From: Oscheius sp. JU75
Taxonomy: Eukaryota; Nematoda; Chromadorea; Rhabditida; Rhabditidae
Direction: 5' to 3'
NCBI GenBank assembly: GCA_037178855.1
Contig: JASJZC010000004.1
Span: 2,232,001-2,296,000, forward strand
DNA length: 64,000 bases
Translations under genes and position numbers: made by a program
In this document: piece after piece, positions 58,456-64,000 of the stretch
Numbering within the stretch: the first letter of the stretch is position 1
Layout of the letters: each line of letters starts with the position of its first letter
Notes under the pieces: model-generated
Told to the model about the DNA's origin: nothing
Databases searched by the model: none
Seen by the model: only the letters and a program-made list of their open reading frames with translations

Positions 58456-59180
58456 TTTCAGTTATATATTACCTGAAAAACAACTTTAATAGTAAGTGTG
58501 ATCGAGGACAAATGATAAGAGACAGATAGGGGATGAAATAAAAAGCCCATGAAAAAGAGGTACAATTAGATAGCGTATTAGTAATCGTCTGGCATGAATC
58601 AGCGATAAAAATGAGTGTAAACAAGCCTAGATAAGCACAGGAAGAATACGTGAAGGAAGGGGAAAAAATGAAAAACTAACTGAAGCCAATAACGCACTTC
58701 AGAAGTGGGATGTTGAGGGGCCAATTGACCAGTGGCCTCCCTCGCTTCATCTCCCTCAGTATGACATTGACGGATTCACACGCGCTTTCATAATTTGCTA
58801 CCACCATCAAGACCTATTTTTTTGAGTAGCAGAGGTTTTAGAGAAAAATCAACAGCTGTTGCTAAACCATTGGACACGACAACTGCAAACAACTTGATCA
58901 AACAAACAATGCGCGAATTGCAGTTTGAGGAGAAGTGACGTTCACAATAACCACGAATTTATTGACAAAACGGCCAAATTGAGATAAAATGGTGTCGGAA
59001 TAAAGAACGAGGTTTTCATGCTGTTACAGTGGTGAAAAGATCTTATTTTCTGACTAAGGAGAGAACCTAAGTTCATTTCTTGTTTTCACTTGTACCCAAA
59101 TGCTTTTTTTTTAATAAACATCAAATAAACCATTGCTTCAAACTCTTCTATCAAAAACTAGGCGACTTTGAAGAAAGAAA
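58456..59180. other. Intergenic region, no recognised gene
   Basis: About 700 nt upstream of the phosphorylase-domain gene. An acceptor (tttttcag) lies 19 nt before its ATG. The rest is AT rich, with no open frame of note. Confidence 0.35.
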
Positions 59181-59330
59181 GATGAGAAAAATGTTGAAAG
59201 AGGATGAACTGATTGATTTCAAACGCGATGAATTGGCGCCCGAGCAGCGTTACGGTAGAGTGAATTCCGAAACAAGTGGACGAATGGTAGTTCCAGTAAA
59301 TAAAACAGAAGAAGATTCCTCAAATTATAA
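59080..59330 (+). CDS. Possible 5' exon (partial gene)
   Basis: The frame reads GDFEERKMRKMLKEDELIDF, KRDELAPEQRYGRVNSETSG, RMVVPVNKTEEDSSNY and ends on a good donor (AA|gtgagt) at 59331. Charged composition and the donor suggest a real exon, possibly the first coding exon of the PTB-like gene at 60.8 kb. Its phase would require at least one more exon between, and none was found with confidence in the 1.5 kb that follows. Confidence 0.35.
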
Positions 59331-60802
59331 GTGAGTATCGGCCAACCGTCATTCTCAAGAGATGACCACTCAGACTCTTCTATCTCTTGTTTGAAAACGA
59401 ACATCTTTTCTCGCTCTGATGTTTGTCGGTCGCTCGCTGCTCAAGTGTCTCCGGACAATGTTCTGAAACCCAAACCGCTCGTCTCTTTACAGGCAGAAAC
59501 AACCGTATTCCAATATCCTACGCTCGCGTCAATTGACCGCCTTTCTCTGCCTGTAAAATGAATCCATTCGCGCCTTCCGCAATCTGTCTGTCCATCTTCT
59601 TGTCCCCTTGTTTGTCATTAGATATGAGAACTCGCTCCGGATTAGGCGTCTCACCGATTTGGGCCCAGTTGGCAGGCTTCCAGTTGTTCTTTCTGGATTT
59701 CGGACACATTCTTTTGCCACTCAATACTCTTTATTGAAAGGTTAGTTTCAAACTCTTGTCTAAATCTCGGATAAGACAAGATTTGCCGAGTACCCAAGAA
59801 TGGGGGATGGACCGGTCCATCTCCTTCTCGTCATAATCTATGCGAGAATAGTATTGGAGGCCAAGGTCGTTCTGACGGGTCGGCTATTCCGCGTTCTCTA
59901 GTGTTGTATACTTTTTTCCAAATCCGACTATTAGCTCTCTTTGGTATCGAATTCTATTCTCTTTCTTTGTTTCAAAGCTAAAGGGCTCATCTTTCTAAAT
60001 ATGCACCTTTTCTTTTGCAACTGTTCACAATTGTTGAGTCATTGCAGCTATACACTTCCAAACAACCTGATTCTGAAAGATTTTTCACGACTGGAAGAGC
60101 TGTGAAGAAATTGCAAAAGACGGCCTTCGTTCTCCGATAGAATCTCTGGGATGGCGGACACTTGCAACAAGGGTCACCTGACCTGTACTATTTCTCTCCA
60201 AAAGGAGCTCCTATTTCTCTATTCAATTGACATATCTTACTAGGCAAAAACATGCTCAGATATCGCAAGAGATTGTCAGCAGATTGTTGCTAGTCAACTG
60301 GGCACAATTCTGATCAAAGTGTAATCACCATCATTGCAAGATTCGATCCCTCGACTGTCTAATTACTACACAAGAACATTATCCACTGAACCACCAGAAC
60401 CCTTATTAGACTATCTCTGTTTTTTTATATTCCAAATCAACTGATCGCACCCTTTTAACCACAACAACGGTCGACAATAGGACGAACAGACGGGACAGGT
60501 TGTTGCGCCATCGATCAGCGAGGAGGCGACTACTGTTTAGGAGAAAGTTACCATCACACATAAACATCGTTCCTCTTTTTCGTTTTTGAAGAATGTGGGG
60601 CGTACGGTTTGATAACCGATGTGCCGCGTCAGTTTCACTTTTCTCCGTAGTTTCTATTCGATCCTTGTCTCGTCATCTCATTTCCTGTGAATCACCAACA
60701 ACTAGGTGTGACCCTTCTGAAAACTATTTGTTCCCATAGTATATTCCATTTGTTCCAAGTCTTTCCTTTTCCTTTTTCATCTTCCAAAATCATTGGTTTC
60801 AG
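59331..60802. other. Probable intron / non-coding region
   Basis: About 1.5 kb of AT-rich, pyrimidine-rich sequence without a convincing open frame. It probably forms one or more introns of the gene whose PTB-like exons follow, since its right end is a good acceptor (cattggtttcag). Confidence 0.3.
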
Positions 60803-61081
60803 TGTGGATGGTGCTTCCACTGTGTCGCTGCCGTGTTTTGTACATAGGCTCGTCAGTCCCGACCATCACAAAGGACGGACTCCAGGGCATCCAACAGCCT
60901 TTGAGAGAACGTTATCCTGTCGAGGACACGCCCGAAACACGAGGAATAGACTCATGGTTTGATTATACTCTCTGATTGTCAAACAATTACTCTTTTAGGC
61001 TGTCAGTCTGGTCCAATGGAATTCTCCTGGAGTACATTGAAGGAGACAAGAAGAGCGAGAGCATCTTTTTCCCGATTTCTG
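60803..61081 (+). CDS. PTB/PID-like domain exons of a partial gene
   Basis: Two exons (60803-60956 and 60999-61081) separated by a 42-nt intron (gtttgat...ttttag) join in frame. They give CRVLYIGSSVPTITKDGLQG, IQQPLRERYPVEDTPETRGI, then DSWLSVWSNGILLEYIEGDK and SESIFFPIS. The strand-helix-strand order with YIGS, a Gly-rich turn and a later hydrophobic strand matches the first half of a phosphotyrosine-binding/PH-like fold. The second exon ends at a donor, so more exons should follow. The frame at 62510-62736 is a candidate for the last strands and helix. I cannot name the family. Confidence 0.55.
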
Positions 61082-62480
61082 GTCAGAACACCTCTTTATA
61101 ACGGCACCTTCCTATAACGTCGCTTTTTTTTGCTGCGCCAGTGGGTGGGGGCAGAGGTTGTCTAAATGGATACGTAACTAGATACGACAACTCTCCTTTT
61201 AACCCAGAGAGGGAAAGAGCTTCTGGAGCAATGATGGACATGTCTTGCTCAGGTCTCTGAAAGATGTTATAAAGAAATAGATTTGAGCTAGACATACTCC
61301 GGTAAAAATGGTGGTACTCTTTTTTAAGAATACCTCCGGACAGTTGACTCATTTCACAACTTGGGAGAGCACTAATTTAAGCATTTAAACAATAAACTTA
61401 AAACAAGATAAAACTAGAGCTTCCAGATCCAAAGATAAAAACAACTTACTTTAAATCTCACCACAAATATATCATTCTCTAGAACAATAAAAACAATTCT
61501 TTTGATTAGAAAAGTAGAAGCTAATATTCACAACAACTCAGATTCCAGCTAGAATTTCAAAATCTGTTCCTAGATTACCATAGGATACAACAGAATGGGG
61601 GAGCGGGCCATGGATTTGTTTTCTCTTCTTATCTAGTCGCAAGATGCAATAGAATGTAAATCGTCCAAGTTGTAGTCGTTGCTTCGATTGGTTAAGCGGA
61701 ACCTGGGCCGCACTTGGTGCAGTACCATTGAGTGAGAGTAAGAGTGGTGGTCGTCAGCACTTTCTTCCACATCTTTTTCAGAAAAAGAAGAAATAAACTA
61801 TCACGAGGGGTTGCCATCTATAGAAACAAAGACTACGGTAGGGGAAAGTCGTTACCTTTCGTATAAGATCTGTTTATACTGAACCAAGTTTCTGATCCGG
61901 CTAAATGAGACAAAATGGGGAATTTGGATATACAGCAAGCTGTTCCTCTCTTTTTTACGTTCCCATGTCCTCGCAAGCATAGCTCACGCGGTATCCAAGT
62001 CCCTTCGTCATTCTTAGATAACGTAGCATGGAGCCTTATTACAAAGCTGCTGTATAAAGAACACTGTCAATTGGAGATACCGTGTTTGAAACCAACGTTT
62101 ATTTCATCACAAAGATAATCTTTATACATCACGTTGGGAACACACTAAGTAAATGGAATGTGGGCAACCCATGCAAACGTTTTTGGTAAAGGCAAACGGG
62201 TACTTCAGTCTGAGTATATTGATAGGGAGACAAAATGCAGCTTGAAGGGAATACCTGCTTCATGACGATGTTGATAAGATGCTTGGGTCTGTTGACTGCT
62301 GTTGTCCGACATTTCAGTACGGATGAAGAAAGGTGTTTCGCCGTCTCGTTGCGAATGAGTTCCTCGACTTCAGGAACGGACGTTCTGTTCAATTCGAAAT
62401 CGCTGAAGAGCTTGGTTGGGTATTCCTTGGAATCGCAAGAATAGCCGATCTCCTTGACATTCACGGAATATCTGTGATTG
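61082..62480. other. Intronic or intergenic region
   Basis: AT-rich sequence, mostly without coding signal. The exception is a minus-strand open frame at 62240-62512 (YNHRYSVNVKEIGYSCDSKE and VEELIRNETAKHLSSSVLKC). It could be an exon of an opposite-strand gene but has no recognised domain and overlaps the candidate exon at 62491 by a few bases. Confidence 0.3.
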
Positions 62481-62490
62481 TATTGTTCGA

Positions 62491-62736
62491 ATGAGGGAAG
62501 AATCTGCACCAACGAGAAGACGGTTTGACGGCTTGTTTCTAGTGGCTTATGCCACTCGTCGTTTTGAGAATGGCATGGGGCATGACGCGGGTATCAAACC
62601 CAATCGGCTGACTTGCTATGTCGAAAGTATTCATGAACTTGACGAGAGATTTCTCACCCGGGCGGTCAATGAGATCGTCGACAAAGTTCTACAGTTCCAG
62701 AGGGTGGCTCTATCGAAAGGGATCAGATTTCTGTAA
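62491..62736 (+). CDS. Candidate 3' exon, possibly of the PTB-like gene
   Basis: The open frame reads GLFLVAYATRRFENGMGHD, IKPNRLTCYVESIHELDERF and LTRAVNEIVDKVLQFQRVAL, ending at 62736. A strand, a second strand with a cysteine, then a long amphipathic helix is the order expected for the end of a PTB fold. A ttgtttctag acceptor lies at 62534-62543, so the real exon may start there. Joining to the exons at 60.8-61.1 kb is an inference. Confidence 0.35.
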   Translation: MREESAPTRRRFDGLFLVAYATRRFENGMGHDAGIKPNRLTCYVESIHELDERFLTRAVNEIVDKVLQFQRVALSKGIRFL

Positions 62737-62836
62737 TTGATTGCATTAGTTGGGAGAATGAGGTGAATTTTAGGTACCAGTGGATGATGACCGAGAACTC
62801 TGTGATTTAATATAGGTGCTTATTCCAAGCCTAAAT

Positions 62837-62859
62837 CTAGTATAAAATTTCCTCGCGTC

Positions 62860-62894
<35 letters not shown>

Positions 62895-63975
62895 GAAGCC
62901 AATATTGCCAATTAGTGTGCACTATTTTGTGCGCACACTAATTGTTTGCAAGTCAAGCCAAATCGAGTCAGTTTGGGAGATAGCTTCGTTGGGAGGACGT
63001 TGCTCCTGTCACGGTACCTCGATTGGAGGGAATGCGGACAGATTGAAGTGGGAAGAATGGGTCACGACAGTTGGATAGAGGGAATTAGAAAACGAGCAGT
63101 TTTGGAAGAATCGGATTATTACTGGCAATGAGCCCCAAGGGACGATAGCAATAGTTGGACAGGCAGTTGGGTCGAGAAATCGGAAAAATGGGTTCAAAGA
63201 GTGAAAGGGAAGTGGGTTTGAGGGATAGAAAGTGGAGTCAAAGAGTGGGAAGTGGGTTTCACTGATTAGAAATGGTCATTAGCAATCGTTTTTGCTGGGG
63301 AAAGGGCAAGGTAGATATGCCTCAAGGAGCCCAACAAGTTAGGCTACCGCCCCGAAGGGGGTATCAGTTTGGGGATAGCTTTTTTGAAAGAATGTTGCTT
63401 CTGTCAGGGTAGCTCAACTGGCGGGAAACATGCGGGCGGCTTGAAGTTAGAGGGAAGGGGACCAAGACAGGCTGACAGAAAAAAATAGAAACCAGGTAAA
63501 GATCAAAGGAATCAGATTATGACTGTCATTGAGCCCCTCTAGGGGCGATAGCATTACTTGGATAGGGAGTTGGGGTGTGTCGAGAGATAGAAAACGGTTT
63601 CAAAGGGTGAGAAGAAGATTCAAAAGATAGGAAGTAGGATAAAATGGTAGGGAAGAGGGTTCAAAAGGTAAAAAGTGAGTTTAAAGAGTGGAAGAGGGTT
63701 CGAGGGATAGGAAATGGGTTCAAAGGGTGGGAAGCGGGTTTAATTCAAGGAGATTGGGTTCAAAAAGTGAAAGGGAAATGGGATGGGACGTTTTTCGAGG
63801 GGTGGGAAGTGGGTACAAGGGTAAGAGAATCTGTTTATAGAAATGAGTTAAAAGAATGGGAAGTGACTTGGGATATAGGAAGTGGGTTAGAAGAAAGGTA
63901 AGTGGATTCAGTGGTTTTTGACGAATTGGAAGTGGGTTCAATGAGCCCCGAAGGGGCGTAGCCTAACTTGTCTAG
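62837..63975. repeat. Repeat block: microsatellite, palindrome and ~400-bp tandem units
   Basis: The block is bounded by two copies of a sequence, CTAGTATAAAATTTCCTCGC at 62837 and CTAGTTTAAAATGTCCTCGC at 63972, 1135 bp apart. After the first comes a (GTCT)n run to 62896 and a perfect 12-bp palindrome at 62909-62944. Tandem units then follow: GTTTGG.GATAGCTT starts at 62971 and again at 63367. GAGCCCC...GGGGCGATAGC-type hairpins lie at 63130, 63531 and 63943, giving a period of about 400-412 bp. Between them are degenerate short repeats of the form GGGTTCAAAGGGTGGGAAGT, so the open frames here are not genes. Confidence 0.8.
62909..62944. repeat. Perfect 12-bp palindromic arms
   Basis: CAATTAGTGTGC at 62909-62920 pairs with GCACACTAATTG at 62933-62944 across a 12-nt loop. 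It directly follows the GTCT microsatellite. Confidence 0.85.
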
Positions 63976-64000
63976 TTTAAAATGTCCTCGCGTCTCTGTC

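Noticed and set aside
62946-63941. Open frames in the repeat block
   Set aside because: They follow short tandem repeats (GGGTTCAAAGGG-like) and have no independent coding evidence.

Overview
The window is nuclear DNA from a small-genome animal. Genes are dense and sit on both strands. Almost all introns are 35-60 nt with GT...TTTCAG-type ends, and the gene set is metazoan (ILK, CYLD, an FMNL-class formin, golgin-245, EAPP, BUB3). At about a dozen gene starts a pyrimidine-rich AG acceptor lies 0-20 nt before the ATG with no visible upstream exon. With same-strand neighbours often only 110-260 nt apart, this suggests spliced-leader trans-splicing and operon-like arrays. A nematode is the most likely source, but no spliced leader gene is seen, so this is an inference.

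Layout. 0.3-19.2 kb, plus strand: an unrecognised coiled-coil protein, a PCC1/LAGE3-like KEOPS subunit, a GRIP-domain golgin (GOLGA4 type), METTL18 histidine methyltransferase, CYLD deubiquitinase, ribosomal protein uS8 (RPS15A) and DNA polymerase eta. 19.6-23.6 kb, minus: FMNL formin. 23.6-26.5 kb: no recognisable gene. 26.5-28.1 kb, minus: a decayed GCN1 copy with frameshifts and large internal losses, bordered by a 100-bp hairpin element and then by a broken LINE reverse transcriptase (28.9-29.9 kb). 29.9-31.6 kb, minus: integrin-linked kinase. 32.7-39.2 kb, plus: EAPP, a TMEM272-like four-pass membrane protein and a secreted CAP-domain protein. 39.4-49.9 kb, minus: BUB3, RPB8, ArgRS, an SLC41 Mg2+ transporter and an SLC26 anion transporter; the last four are closely spaced and may form one operon. 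50.9-58.5 kb: a Myb/SANT-like protein (plus), a zinc-finger protein (minus) sharing a 137-bp divergent promoter with an unknown protein (plus), a protein ending in a CaaX box (plus), and a protein that joins an N-terminal extension and a helical, winged-helix-like segment to a nucleoside-phosphorylase-type domain (minus). 59-62.7 kb: exons of a PTB-like domain gene. 62.8-64 kb: microsatellite, palindrome and a tandem repeat of about 400 bp.

Most genes are housekeeping (tRNA charging, Pol II, ribosome, spindle checkpoint, Golgi tethering, DNA damage tolerance). The points of most interest are a run of three hairpins inside the RPS15A intron, the dead GCN1 copy with its flanking mobile elements, the repeat unit at the right edge, and several conserved-looking proteins of unknown function. 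Exon boundaries are read by eye; spans given for genes include their introns.
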